Positions 1-11,889 of a DNA stretch of 64,000 bases are shown one piece after another. Below the pieces are notes generated by a model. That model saw only the letters and a program-made list of their open reading frames with translations, ran no database searches and had not been told where the DNA came from. The stretch comes from Polytrichum commune (taxonomy: Eukaryota > Streptophyta > Polytrichopsida > Polytrichales > Polytrichaceae). Position numbers and translations under genes: made by a program. The stretch covers positions 49,969,169 to 50,033,168 of the forward strand of contig OX485806.1 in assembly GCA_950295325.1 (NCBI GenBank), given 5' to 3'. The first letter of the stretch is position 1, and each line of letters starts with the position of its first letter.

Positions 1-770
1 AAACCGGTTGGAACTCTGTGCAATGTGAATTCTAAATTGTTAAAACTTTTCGATCAGGAATTTATGAATGTGCAAAGAGAAATGGAAGGTGTTCCATACA
101 AGGCCAGAGTAAAATCTCTCATGTATGCGATGATGGCTACGAGGGTTGATATTGCATTTGTGGTAAGTACGGTGAGCCAATTCATGTCGAAGGCCGCTGC
201 AGCATTGGATGGCCGTAAAACACATCATGAGGTATTTGAAGGGCACTTTGGACTTCAAATTATGCCTCAGAGGTAAGAATATTGTCTTAGGAGGATATTG
301 TAATGCGGATTGGGTAGGAGATGCAAACGACCAACGATCCACCACGGGGTACGTATTTTTTGTTGGCGTTGAAGTCATTTCGTGAAAATGCAAGAAACAA
401 CCAACCATTGCATTGTCTACGACGGAGGCAAAGTACATGGTTACTAGCCATTGTACTAAGGAAACGGTTTGGCTTTGGCAACTTTTGGCGGATGTGGGAT
501 ATGTGCAAAAATGACCGACATCCATCATGTGTGATAATAAAGGATGCATAGCACTTGCAAAAAATCCCACACACCATTCTAGCACCAAACATATCGATGT
601 ACAACATCACTTCAATAAAGATAAACTAGAAAATTAAGATATATGTTTGAAGTATTGTCCTACGGAGGATATGATAGTGGACGTGCTAACCATACCACTT
701 GCAAATGATATGCATCAAATATTAACAAAGACAATTGTTATAGAAGCCTTTGACTACTCGCAAAGTGAAA
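1..770 (+). pseudogene. Decayed Ty1/copia fragment: end of RT and RNase H, to polypurine tract
   Basis: The frame starting at 25 reads the end of a copia reverse transcriptase (VPY, SLMYAMMATR, IAFVVSTVSQFMSK), as in the intact element at 48428-54154. RNase H follows in shifted frames: GGYCNADWVGD near 290-325, RSTTGYVFFVG near 335-365, an EAEYM-like stretch near 425-440, and CDN, ALAKNPTHH and KHIDVQHHF between 530 and 615. The end is a remnant of the ILTK(A/P)L tail near 670-700 and a polypurine-like GCAAAGTGAAAG at about 760-770. Several stops and frameshifts interrupt the reading, so it cannot make protein. The upstream part of the element lies outside the window. No 3' LTR could be delimited. 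Confidence 0.85.
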
Positions 771-1389
771 GCGTAGAAGGTATATGTAGTAAGTTTTTGC
801 TCTCAACTAAATAATCCAAAATCCAGGGTACAGACTCTCAAGGAAGGCTTTACTAGTGTCTATTACAGGCATTTGTCACATTATAGTTCACTAATCAGAC
901 AACAGGGTTGCTATCTTCACTCGGGGGGGGGGGTAGTCATTGGTTGGAATAGCAATATACGTGCAAACAAATGATAGGGTATTTTAAAAACATGGGGGCA
1001 AAAATTTATAATTGGACTTTAGAGTAATATAGGGTATCAAAAATGGCACTGGACATCTTTAAAGTACTACATGGTATGGAATAATAGGGAATTTGGAATT
1101 ATAAGTAATGCAATCCAGTTTTCTATTAAACCAAAGTAGAAATTTACATAATGATAGCATGTGAAAAAAAATAAAAAATTGAAAGTAATACCCCCCTATA
1201 AAATAGTGGTTGTTCGCACCTATATCCTTAACTTTCTAACACATTGCCCCCCCCCCCCGAGTATCTTCACTCTAAATCATCACTTGTATGTTTTTTGTTC
1301 TCTTTTTTCTTTTGGTTTTCCTCTCAATGTTTCTCAGTCAGTAGGGTATGTGTGTCAAAAGCTGTAGTTTTCATCTAGCCATGAGATTT
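771..1389. other. No gene seen; homopolymer runs
   Basis: AT-rich sequence without a credible reading frame. It holds a run of ten G near 925 and a run of about eleven C near 1247. Part could be the LTR of the copia fragment upstream, but I could not set its ends. Confidence 0.5.
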
Positions 1390-4300
1390 TGTGTAACAAT
1401 AGTCAAGAGAGAACAATAATCTTTGAGTAAGACAATTGTCTTTAGTAACCATTGGTCAATGCATTTTCAAATCACAACAATTCCTTCATTACTTGGTCAA
1501 TGTTAATTCCAATACAAGACAAATTTTTTATTTCTTAATTCTAGATTTAATCATTACTCACAACTCATGCAACTAACAAGGCTTAACGGTTCAAGCTATA
1601 ATCTTGGTCGCCCTGCACAACCTGCAACAACAACTAGGGTAAAACACAAGATAATAGTTAATCGTATTAATTCGCATTTCATACTCAAAGATCAAGTCTC
1701 TTGACTAAGTATCAATTCACAAATCTATTTAAGAATAGGTTGACTTATGCCCAAATCTCATTGATTATCCAAAGTTAATCCTATCTTAGACTTACTCTCA
1801 ATAACCCTAACTTCTCAAATCCCTGCTAATCAACTGATTAGAAGTGATTTCTCATCACTTCAGTTGATCGGGATCCTCCCATTAACTTATTTTTCCAAAC
1901 TATAACTTTATCAGCCTAAAATTCAGGATTCAACTATAATATCATTCGGCTGAATTATTTGTTTTTCTCAATACGGCCTTTCATAGGCTTCAACAATAAT
2001 CAATCATCTCATGCATTGGTTGGCCTTTGGCCTTTCGGCTTCCTTACAGCCTAAAATAGGTTTCAACTATAGCCAATGGTTTCACTCTTGTTTGCCTCTC
2101 GGCCTCTCGGCCTTACGGATTCCTTCCCTCCACAGGGCCTTCCACTGGACCTCTCTCTCTCTCTCTCAACGCTCCACTCTAACACACTCTCAATTCACTC
2201 TCTCCATGAGTTGGTTAGCCCTATGTGCTCGTAGTTGGACTCAATTCCTCACTCTTAATGCTCTTCTCATTCAATTCTATCTCCTCGGCTAGATACACTT
2301 CTCAATCTGACAATAGTTCACTCATATAGTCAATTTGTACACCCTCTTGGTTTACAGTTCCAATAGGTTCAACTATATTCAAGTCCTCTCGCTTTGATAA
2401 TGGTTACATAATTTCCAGTACCACCCGCCAATAGTTCCTCTTCTCGCTTTCTCTTTCCTCTCAGATTACTCATTCTTTGCTCATTGTTGATTCCTCTTTC
2501 TCATTCCCATCTTCTGATACACAAAGGTTAATCATCTATAAGTCTCTCGGTGCTAATCAGAATCTGAACTCATTCAATTCCTCTTTCAAACACACATTGT
2601 GCTATGCAATTCGCACTCACTCAATTCCATTCTTAATTTCAATCTCAGTCCCTTGCAATCATGTCAACTGACAATAGTTTTCAATTTCACATTCACATAA
2701 TTAAAACAAGAAAATAGTTCGATGAGGCTTCGGCCATTCGATCAATTCAACATTCAAAATAACAATAAGCTTCAATAAAAAATAGTGCCCACAATCACTG
2801 CAACGATCACTACTTTTACTTAGAAGATAGTTTAGCAATCATCCTCGCCTGCTCTCAGTGCTGAGGGAGACTAGCCTATAGTTTTCTCTCTGCGCTCAAC
2901 TATGATCAAAGATTGTCTGTCTTCTTCACCCTTCACCAACCCTCTTAGCTCGGCGGGGGAGACGATAGTTTCCATAACCAAGTAGGGGCACCTAAGCCCA
3001 CGCTAATAGTTATTACCGCTTTCCTAGCCTATGGTTTAACTATTTTCATCTACTCGGATGAACTTCATCTGAGACTCAACTACCTGCCTATAGTTAAACT
3101 AAATGGCCAAAAATTCGGCTCACATAGCCCCTCACTTAATTCTTTTGCATCCCTGCAAAAGCTTGAACTGTAGTCTCAAAACTTCCTTTGTTTTCTCGAA
3201 GAAGCTCCTCAGTTGCCTTTGCTAGTGTGGGGCCTGTAATCTTCTTCGAAACCGGGAACCATGGTCTCTTCTTGTGGCAAGTGAATATTGTTATCAAATT
3301 GGTCTTGTAAGGTCCTAGTCTTCGCACGAGTGTGGCCAAAATCATTGACCATAGTGAGGTGGGGTCCGATGACAAAATAAGTAGAACACATCGCCTCCAC
3401 ACATCGCATCCATCTTGCTGTCCGGTACAGATGTTTCGTTGCCAACATGGCCTCTGGATGCGTGGCACTAAACCTATTGATGTCCCAAGTTAAATTATAT
3501 TCTTTACACCAGGCTGCCAACATGGCACAAAAACCGCTGCCATAAAACAAACGGGATTTTTGTGTGCCTTATGCTCCAAAAAGAACCTCCAATAGCTTGT
3601 CGCACATTCCGCTGGATTCTGAAATGAACCGGTAACTATAGGCCAGTTGTACTCCAAGCTGTCTATAGTTGCACTCGGAGACCACTTGTAATGCGTCCTA
3701 CAAAAACAAAACCTTGGGTCCATGGTGATTGCTAAAGGCGGGAGCGGACTCCAACCTTTGGATATCCTCGCTTATACACGATCATGGGACTTCCCCTTCT
3801 CTACTGAAATCACACGCGAGGGTCCCACATCTCTGAACAACCAATTAATTGCTTCCCATGTAGGTACATGCTGCTCACTAGGATGGTTGAACATTGCCTC
3901 ATAGTTACCCAAAAAGTTCTGATCTACCAATTGTAAATCAGGTCTCTTTGTCGAACACAATAGTCGGAAAACTTGGTTAGGACTACGTAAAAAGAAATGA
4001 CTCTGAGCAACCATGTTAAGAGGGGGTTGTACTTGCGCTTTGAACTGCTCCACAAACCTCTTCAACATGTCTATAGTTTGCTCGTACTTCAGCAACAACT
4101 GACCAGGGCCTAAATCCTCCACCTTGGTCGAAACTTGCCTCTCTAGGCTAGCATCCATCACTGCTTTCACATACTCGTTTGTCCCCATGCTGCCTAGTCT
4201 TTGCTCTAGGTTTGTTTTCCATACCTCTAGGACAAACTTCGGAACAATAGGCAAGGCTGTAGCTATGGCCTGATTGAATTCTTCCATCTTTGGTACCCTA

Positions 4301-4640
4301 AGAACTAACTGAGTTGTATGCTCGAACAATAGTGTTCTTTCTTCTCTGTAACTAAAGTTCCAGGTTACCATAATACAAGAACACCCTAGCTCCAATATCT
4401 CCCACTATAGTCAAGGCCTTCAAAGGGTCTACTACCAATAACTCCCCCTTAACTATAGTCTCAACCAGTAGGTTCTCATATCCTTCTTCTGATACTTTGT
4501 CCCATAAAGTTTGAAAAAACTCGGCTCCTAGCTTTTGACCTATTTAGAGATTGTGTGCTATGAACATAGTGTCTTGCTGACGCTCATAGTTATGATGAAG
4601 TTGGGGATAAGGTGGTGAAGAGTTTTCTAAAGTCCATAAC
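1390..4640. repeat. Region rich in a dispersed CTATAGTT / AACTATAG octamer
   Basis: The octamer CTATAGTT, on either strand, occurs exactly at about 2064, 2876, 3088, 3633, 3663, 4071 and 4451. About twenty one- or two-mismatch forms (AATAGTT, GATAGTT, CATAGTT, CTATAGTC) lie between 1397 and 4590. By my rough estimate from base composition, seven exact copies in 3.2 kb is well above the fraction of one copy expected. Copies occur both in non-coding sequence and inside the minus-strand coding relic, so coding pressure does not explain them. No regular spacing is evident. The role is unknown. Confidence 0.45.
3136..4640 (-). pseudogene. Unrecognised protein-coding relic (probably from a transposable element)
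   Basis: On the minus strand a continuous protein-like reading runs from about 4640 down to 3136, with a few stops and frame changes. The longest open piece covers 4395-3772 (207 codons) and has alternating hydrophobic and charged residues and little low-complexity sequence (LVDQNFLGNYEAMF, VPTWEAINWLFRDVGPSR). Pieces at 3723-3490, 3550-3209 and 3468-3136 carry it on in other frames; one is Trp- and Cys-rich (ATSYWRFFLEHKAHKNPVCF). I do not recognise a family or see catalytic motifs. Its repeat-rich setting and decay suggest an element-borne gene. A decayed host gene remains possible. Confidence 0.45.
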
Positions 4641-5966
4641 CCATTCTTGAGTCTCTTTATTCTACCCCACAAATTGCCAATCGTTTGTCTTTGTTGTTCT
4701 CTCACATCTACTAGGTTACCTCTTTGCTTGGATATGACCCTTTATGTGAACCTACGTAATGAAATGTTTAATGTAGTATTGAGAGGCCTCCCAATGCTAC
4801 ATTATTGTATACATGAATTGTTTGTGTAACATGGAATTTATTCCTAAAATTTGTAAGAGGCGCTAAATGTGTGTGTTAGTTAATTCGAGTATTGTGGTTG
4901 TCAACATTGATTTAAGAAACATTGGAAATCATCCTGATGTAACGTGAAGTTGGAGATTCTATATTGAGTTTACATGTGATTATTTATTTGGAATATTTGA
5001 TAATTTAAGGGGAACCAACACAATAAACATTGAAAATGTGGATGCAAGCATGCTAAAGTGGACCAAAAAAATGCTCTGGTGTACTAAAATCATGATTTTT
5101 TGGGTGAAAAACCTAAAAGTTGTAGAAATGTGTTGTTTAGATTGGATTTTTCATGATGACCTCTATTTTTTTGTCAAATACTCAAATGTAGAATATTCAT
5201 TTGAGATCTTCAAAACTTATCATTATTAGTGATGCTCAAAAGCAAATGGTTAAATATAGTTTTGAACGTAGATTTCATGACCTTTAATATTTTGAAGTTG
5301 AACAAATGGTCACGACCATAGATAATTGAAAAATCAATTTGTTGGAAACTGGTTTCACACCCAATTGATGTCAAGATGACAATGGCACTTGGTCCAATTT
5401 ACAACCAAAAAGAGATCCTCTCTGTTCTCAAGAGGGATTCCAACACTCATGCATGTATTTGAGTCATCTTGACTGTCTTGACCATGGTTTATTAAGACTA
5501 AAATATAGAGAAGAGCAAGAGCCTTGGCTATCAAGAGGTGTGTTTGTCCATAGGCAAACTTAAAAGTTTTTTGTAATTACTCACATGTTTATTACAACTT
5601 CAAGGGACCCTTTCTAATCGTGGCCAATAATCATAATTTTTTTAATATCTACTAACCCTTTTTATACTTGGTAAGCGTTGATTTCATAGTTTCACCACTA
5701 CTTCAACATTCACACACAAGAATTTTGCAATTAATCATCCAAATTCAAAATTTAACCATTTAAGGCAAAAAATTGATGACATGCATAAACGTGCACTAAA
5801 TGTAAAAGTTTTTTTTTCATTAAGTGGCAAGTTTGACCTCATGCAAAACTCATCAAAATAACATACTACTGCAAATTGGTTTTTGGAGGATCCATCGTGA
5901 GCCATGGGTTACAATTGACATAGTGGTTGATATAAGATGATAGGTGTTTACATGGTAGTTGGCAAC
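4641..5966. other. No gene seen
   Basis: AT-rich intergenic DNA. The longest frames (60-63 codons) have biased, low-complexity composition and no recognisable motif. Confidence 0.5.
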
Positions 5967-6228
5967 CATATTGGTTGCAACGACCATAATATATGGAAGT
6001 CAACCTAGTCAAATCGCTTGCCATGTTGACTATTGAATGCAATAACTATGGAAATCAACAATCATATTAATTGCATGTAGCAGTCCACATTGGAGTCGAC
6101 TTGGTTAGGTCGTTTATTATTTTGACTGCTTAAAGCAATTGATATGGTAATCGACCCCCATGTTGATTGCAAGAAATAATCCACTTAGACAACTTGATTG
6201 CCGTGTCAATTGTTTGTTGTAATCAACT
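5967..6228 (+). repeat. Three degenerate tandem units of about 96 bp
   Basis: Three consecutive segments start with CATATTGGTTGCA, CATATTAATTGCA and CATGTTGATTGCA, and each ends with a variant of GGAAATCAAC. They begin near 5967, 6063 and 6160; the last is shortened to about 70 bp. A related motif (ATGTTGACTGCAA) recurs near 10632. The array is old and not coding. Confidence 0.5.
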
Positions 6229-7147
6229 TAAAAATAAATGACAACTATTGAGCTATGATGAATAATTATCTTGCATTTGATCTTGTAGTTGAGTGCCATG
6301 TGGACAACAATGTTGATTCCAAAGAACATCAACAAATTGATTTAGCATACAAATAGGCCATACAAGGCAAATGTATCTAATTTGGTTATCTCATGTAATA
6401 GGATACTTATAGCTAGATGGTTTGTGGTTAGTTGTGGCTCCAACAACAAACACCAAGGAAAAATGTTTTAAAAAGAGGTTGGATTACAAACTCAAAATAT
6501 GAACTTAATAGTGAGCACTCATTCACCTCACTGTCGTGTAAATAGCGATCGTGTGTCACTGCAGCTCAAGTACCAATCACCACTAACAAATAACACTAAA
6601 ACATAGCAAAGTCACACATAAACAACACACCTCGACACTACTTACACTCTTGGATTCTCCCGTGGTGGAGTGAGAGATAGCTTGACTCATTATGTGCATT
6701 TGAAGAAAGATTTAGAGCTCTTGCAAGGGTTTGACTCTCTTCCTTCTCACTTGGCAAGAATGCCAAGCCAAGGAGGAGGCTCCTCACTTAGGAGCCTTCC
6801 TCTCCACATCTAGATTCATCCATCCAAACCTAAATGGATGAAGTCCAACGGATAAGGTGCGGCCGCCGACGCCGCATACCATGACATCACTGAAATGGAT
6901 TTTTAATTCAAACATAAATTTTTATGAGTTGAAAGGTATTATCCCTAAATTCATTAGACCAATCGGTTCAATTGGCCTTAGGGATGAAGGCCTGGACAAA
7001 CTCCCCTATACAACCAGCATGGCCTCCTATGATTTGGTGCAACAACTATTATAAATTTTGGTCTCAAAGATCAGACATGGCATAAAACTCATGCACCACC
7101 TTTGTGATGAACTCATGTGTGAGGTTTGTTGAGTAGCCTTGGAGGTT
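6229..7147. other. No gene seen
   Basis: AT-rich DNA with a short GC-richer patch around 6855-6880. Nothing identifiable; the frame at 6857-7054 has no supporting motif. Confidence 0.4.
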
Positions 7148-7955
7148 CTATCTGTGGGCATGAAAATCAGTGTATTGCACGGGGGGTACGTAGTGGGTGC
7201 TATTGTATTTGAAGTTCAGAAGCATCCCCCATTGCATGTCAAATTGGTTGTACAACCTGCAAAGTGGTGGGGCTTTGCATGTTGGACCATAACATTGTCG
7301 CAACATGTGAGGTTTCATGCAATTTGGATGGGTCGTATGACTGTAGAAACCAATGATCCACAACCTTGGGGTCCTCAAAGATTCAAGCATATGATAAAAC
7401 TATTCATGTCCTTGGTCCACGCAATGACGCATGGCCATTAACAACATTGGTTTGGTTGGAATTATCACAATGCAAGAGGATACTTTGGTCTCCCACTAGA
7501 ATTGAAAATTGGGTTTGCATTCCAATCAATGCTAGGGCAATTTTGGTCGTTGATTGAAATGTTCCTAGGCCACGTGCCCTCCAATGGCAACCATGAGGGG
7601 GAAAAAAATCAATGTCAAACCATTGTTTGCCCCGATTTTTGTATTTCTCAAGCTCGTCCACCAACGACCTCTCACGCGTTGGGTAGAGGGTAGTTGGTAG
7701 TCATCATCCAATGCCCAATTCCTCCTAATTACCATGTTGTAATCAACTTGCATTGCCTCCAAATTTGTTGTTGGCAACGATCCTTGGCCCCCAAACTTTC
7801 CACCCCCATCTGCAATCCCAAACACTCCTGATAAGCCTTGGTATTCAAGATTAAACCCCGCAAGCTTAGTCAACGCTTCAATCCGGGCCTTCAAACTTTG
7901 AACCTCGTTCATGTGTTCCAGTTGGACCAACTCCAATTTTTGTTTGTGATCTGAC
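7148..7955 (-). pseudogene. Unrecognised degenerate coding sequence
   Basis: The minus strand from about 7940 downwards reads as protein-like sequence: an acidic and basic helix-like start (KLELVQLEHMNEVQSLKARI), then a Gly-rich turn (GGGKFGGQGSLP), then NWALDDDYQLP. It continues past 7560 only after frame changes (KYKNRGKQWFDIDF, then SYDPSKLHETSHV near 7340-7300). No family is recognised. It stops abruptly at about 7955, where plus-strand copia sequence begins, so the two were probably joined by insertion or deletion. Confidence 0.3.
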
Positions 7956-8601
7956 TTGCATTTTGTACACATGCGTATGTTTGGATGCATTGCATATGTA
8001 ATGGTACCTAATGAAAAAGAAGTAAGTTCGATGCCAAAGGCACCAAATATTGGTTTCTTGGTTATTGCCAAAACACTAAATCATATAGACTCATGTGTTG
8101 GAAACCAACAAAATTATAAAAGTAAAGATTTTGTGTTCATGAAGGATAATACAAGTATTGGGATCGATTTGGAAATGCAACCAAGCTAGAGAAATAAGGC
8201 CCTTGTAGTAGTTGTGGTGGACGAATCTTCCAAATCAACTTTGTTTGAAAACAATGGAGATATTAAGGGATGTAAAAATCAAATGGGAGATAACCAAATT
8301 GTAATTTAAGAAAAAAAAAATGAGCAAAAAAATAGTTTTTGAATACCTCGACATGTTAACAATTGTGATGGGGGAATGCAACCAACTCTACGTGTTCATG
8401 GGGAGGGACAACCTTTAGAAAAGTAAAATTTCTCATAAGGAAACGTCGCCCACTTAAATAATGTTGGAAAAACCATATTTTGTCCCAACATGATGTTGAA
8501 AAAGTCAATATGGGATATTTTGATGATATTTTGAAGGAGATGTAACAATTACTATCAAGGACAATGAAATTGCAAACCTTTGACTACCTGCAAAGTGGGA
8601 G
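7956..8601 (+). pseudogene. Copia fragment: end of integrase plus polypurine tract
   Basis: The start reads MRMFGCIAYVMVPNEK, the segment that follows the copia integrase core (compare MRVFGCVAYAKVPDQ in the intact element). It goes on to FVFMKDNTSIG near 8130-8165, matching the family's KSPDVVFFEDKTH segment. Reverse transcriptase and RNase H are missing. Near 8585-8601 the sequence CAAAGTGGGAG is followed by TGTTGAGG, a plausible polypurine tract and LTR start. The element is therefore an internally deleted, dead copy. The 3' LTR end was not found. Confidence 0.6.
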
Positions 8602-11399
8602 TGTTGAGGTTAAAACATCATATTGCTCACAATCATAGGCTTGTGAAGAATAGAGGTATATGAATGAGTAGGGTATGAACAAATCCATATGGTGTGTGGA
8701 AAATGGGAGTTGAAAAATCCCATATGTGATAAATTAAAGGTATTGAACTAGAATAAATAAATAAAAATGAGTGGAGGTGATTATCTCACTCTAAGCATTG
8801 TTCATATATCTTTGTGTATGTGTAATGTTCTACATTCTAATAAAATTGGCCTTCTAACCAATCTCTTACTTCTCTTGGTTTATTATCTTATTAAACTACC
8901 AATTTTGTTACACTACCAAGGTGTCTACCGAGTAGCATTCTCTACCAGTTCTTTTTGTTTAAAAGACTACCACATGCTTATCCAACACCTTATATTGCTT
9001 AGATCACCTTATTTTGATACTATCCTTACAACCGGCAGTTGACGTCACCATTTGATACTTACATGGTAATACCTCTAGCTATTGGTATGATGATCTCAAC
9101 CCCCACTTGGTTGGAATTCTAATTGTTTGCCAATAGGGTTCCTAACATTAATATGGCCTTAAGTTCATAATCTATTCTATATTTCCGGCTACCATTCTCA
9201 CCCAAGGCACTTAAAAACATAAATAATTATAAATGGGGTTCGATTCCCTACTATTACGTATCAACATTTTTAAATATTGCTTGTATTAAATACGCATCCA
9301 ACCTCCTAGTTATATGCTACCTCTAGGTACGCTAGAGGATAAGGATGTGCAAATGGACGTGATGTGGGTTTTGGCTATCATGTCACATTTGCGTCTAGAT
9401 GCGATGCTAGCTATTGTGGTAGTTTTGTCCCATTGAATCGATGTTCTATATAATTTATTGATTCCGTGGACTACTACTAGCAATTGACTTCTTTATGAAT
9501 ATGTTAAAAACTTCCAAAATTTGATTTCAACATTAAATCTTATAGGATGCAAGATCTAACTATCCAAAAAATGGAATTTGTTGTTTTATTTTGGGGGGGG
9601 TTTGGTTTTCCTAAGCATTGATTGCTACTTGGGGAGGTGACTATCAGAATTTTAGAAACCATGTGAGATAAAAAATAGGATCAATTTAATTCGTAGAGGG
9701 TAAAAATGATAAATTTGTTAGATCTGCCATAGCATTGGAAATATGTCCCCTACACGATTATATGTAAAATAGGGTGGTGAATAATTCCTTCATTTTAATT
9801 ATTAATAGAAAAAAATAGGGTTATAGAAATTGGATCCCCCTAAAAGCATGTAGTAATACAATAATTGTGGCTTTTGTATTTAGCTTTCTTATATTTGAAT
9901 GCAATTTTGTTTTTGGAGTAGGTAGTTGTGCAAAATTCTATGTCTTGTAACAACTAATTATAGTTCTTGTTTTATTCTATCCATGTTTACAACTTGTCTA
10001 TATTAGCTTGTATATTTTGTTATCTCCATGTTTATTGGTACCCTTTAACTAATACCCAAATGCTATTAGTTGTGTTTTGAACAGTATCTTGAATGGTTTA
10101 GGATTGGTATAACTAATTGAAACCAATTGAATGACAAGATGGATGGTATGAAATGTTTGTTGTTCACATAGTCAATTTTGCAATGCTATAGTATTCCGTC
10201 CACTATTTGACACTTTTATAAAAAAAAATATGGTGCCAAAAATGAACCTCTCTGAGTAATTACAAATAAATTTAAGGTGCTAAAAAATACGTCAAAGTAC
10301 CTTTATATCTACAATAGGGCGGGGAAAAATATTGAGAGGTGCATAAATATCCCCCCATGAAATACCCCATTATCGCACGTGGTTACAAAACGTAAGGGGG
10401 TGTGATCGCCCCAAGGATTGCTAGTGGCAGTCGCTTAGCCAAAAGACTGTTAGTAGCTATCAACCAACCAAAGGTTTATTCTAAGTTCACTGTTCTTTAT
10501 AGATTGCAACCATCAATCAACTAATTTTTTTTTATCAAAAAACAATTGAAAAAATTGGACCATTAGATTTTACATCCAATAAGATTTAATTTGAAATCTA
10601 TTTTTCTTTTGCAATTGACCACTATGTTGACTGCAAAATTGCAATCAACTAGACTGTTTACTACATCAATTTAGCCCTAGATAAAACTATCGGATTTATC
10701 CCTTTGTGAACGTGATATTCTTGGATCCGAGTTCACGTCATTGTCACATGATGTGACCTAATGTGATGAGCGTTGATGTGAAATTCATGCGAGAGGGATA
10801 CTTTGGTGCTATTTTTTTCCTAAATATTTCCTATCAAAAACCCTTCTACTTCCTATAGAATTTTTGCTACTCTTGAATATGATCTTTAAACACTTGGAAT
10901 ACTCTATACAACACTTAATATGCTTTGTATATGGTAGCTTCTACACCAATCAAAATATTTACACTACAAACTTAATAATACATTGCAAACATTCCACACT
11001 TATTGCTACACAATCTGATTGAAAACTATCAACACATATATATTTTGGGAGATGTAACCTACCATATTCTTAAAGCAAGTGCCTCAAAAAAAATTAAATA
11101 GAAAAAACAGAGGATTCAAAGCCAGGAGCGGATGTTAAAAAAATCAACAAACAACACCAGATCAAAGGGAGGTAGTAAACCGGAGTCAAAAGCAAAAGGC
11201 TTGAAGAACAGAGAAGCAAAGAAAATAGGAGAACCAACGAGGGAAACAAAGGAAAACACTATGAAAGCAAGCTAAGGGTTGGGTATTAAACCAAGGGCCA
11301 TGAGGGTATCTTGTCAAAGAAAGGGACATCAACCCAACGTCATGAGGATATCGGGCCGAGACCCACATAAAACCTTATTTAGAAAGGCATTGATATAAA
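8602..11399. other. No gene seen
   Basis: AT-rich DNA with no frame I can support. The first few hundred bases may be the LTR of the copia fragment that ends at 8601. Short poly-G and poly-A runs are present near 9592 and 10203. Confidence 0.45.
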
Positions 11400-11800
11400 A
11401 ATGGGTGTATGAGAAGAGAAAAAACTCAATGGGCTATGGGTTGGTTATCAAATGAATGAGCCAATTGGAATTAATGGCCATTAAATTAGTGAGCCACCTT
11501 TCACCATTAGTAAGAAACTTTCACAATTAGTGAGCCATTTTCATAATTAATGAGCCCCTTCCATAAGTAATAAGATCTCTAGGATTAATGAAACTCCATT
11601 TTGGATGAGATAATCTAATGCCACTTAGAAAAATTATAGGCCACCTAGGTGAAGGTAATGGGAGATGGAAGAAAATGAGGGCCATGAATAGATTTCTCGG
11701 CAACTTTCATACAAAAATCTCATACCTAGATAATGCATAGGTAGATTCACGTTTTAATGTAAAAAAAGATGGAGATTAAATGTGTTGTCTTTCGAGGATT
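11400..11800. repeat. Dispersed repeat shared with 33720-34100
   Basis: Both places carry rows of AGTGAGCCA / TAGTAAGCCA motifs, then GGCCACCTAGGTGA (GGCCACATAGGTGA in the other copy), a GGGCCA-containing patch and ATAGGTAGATT, in the same order and orientation. By eye the copies are well diverged. It may be a non-coding piece of an LTR or other element. Confidence 0.4.
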
Positions 11801-11889
11801 TTTATAAATTTTAATGAAATTTATCCAACAATAAAATGAATGCTTACACATTCTTATTTCCTCTCAAGGATTTCCAAGGGTTGTTACAA

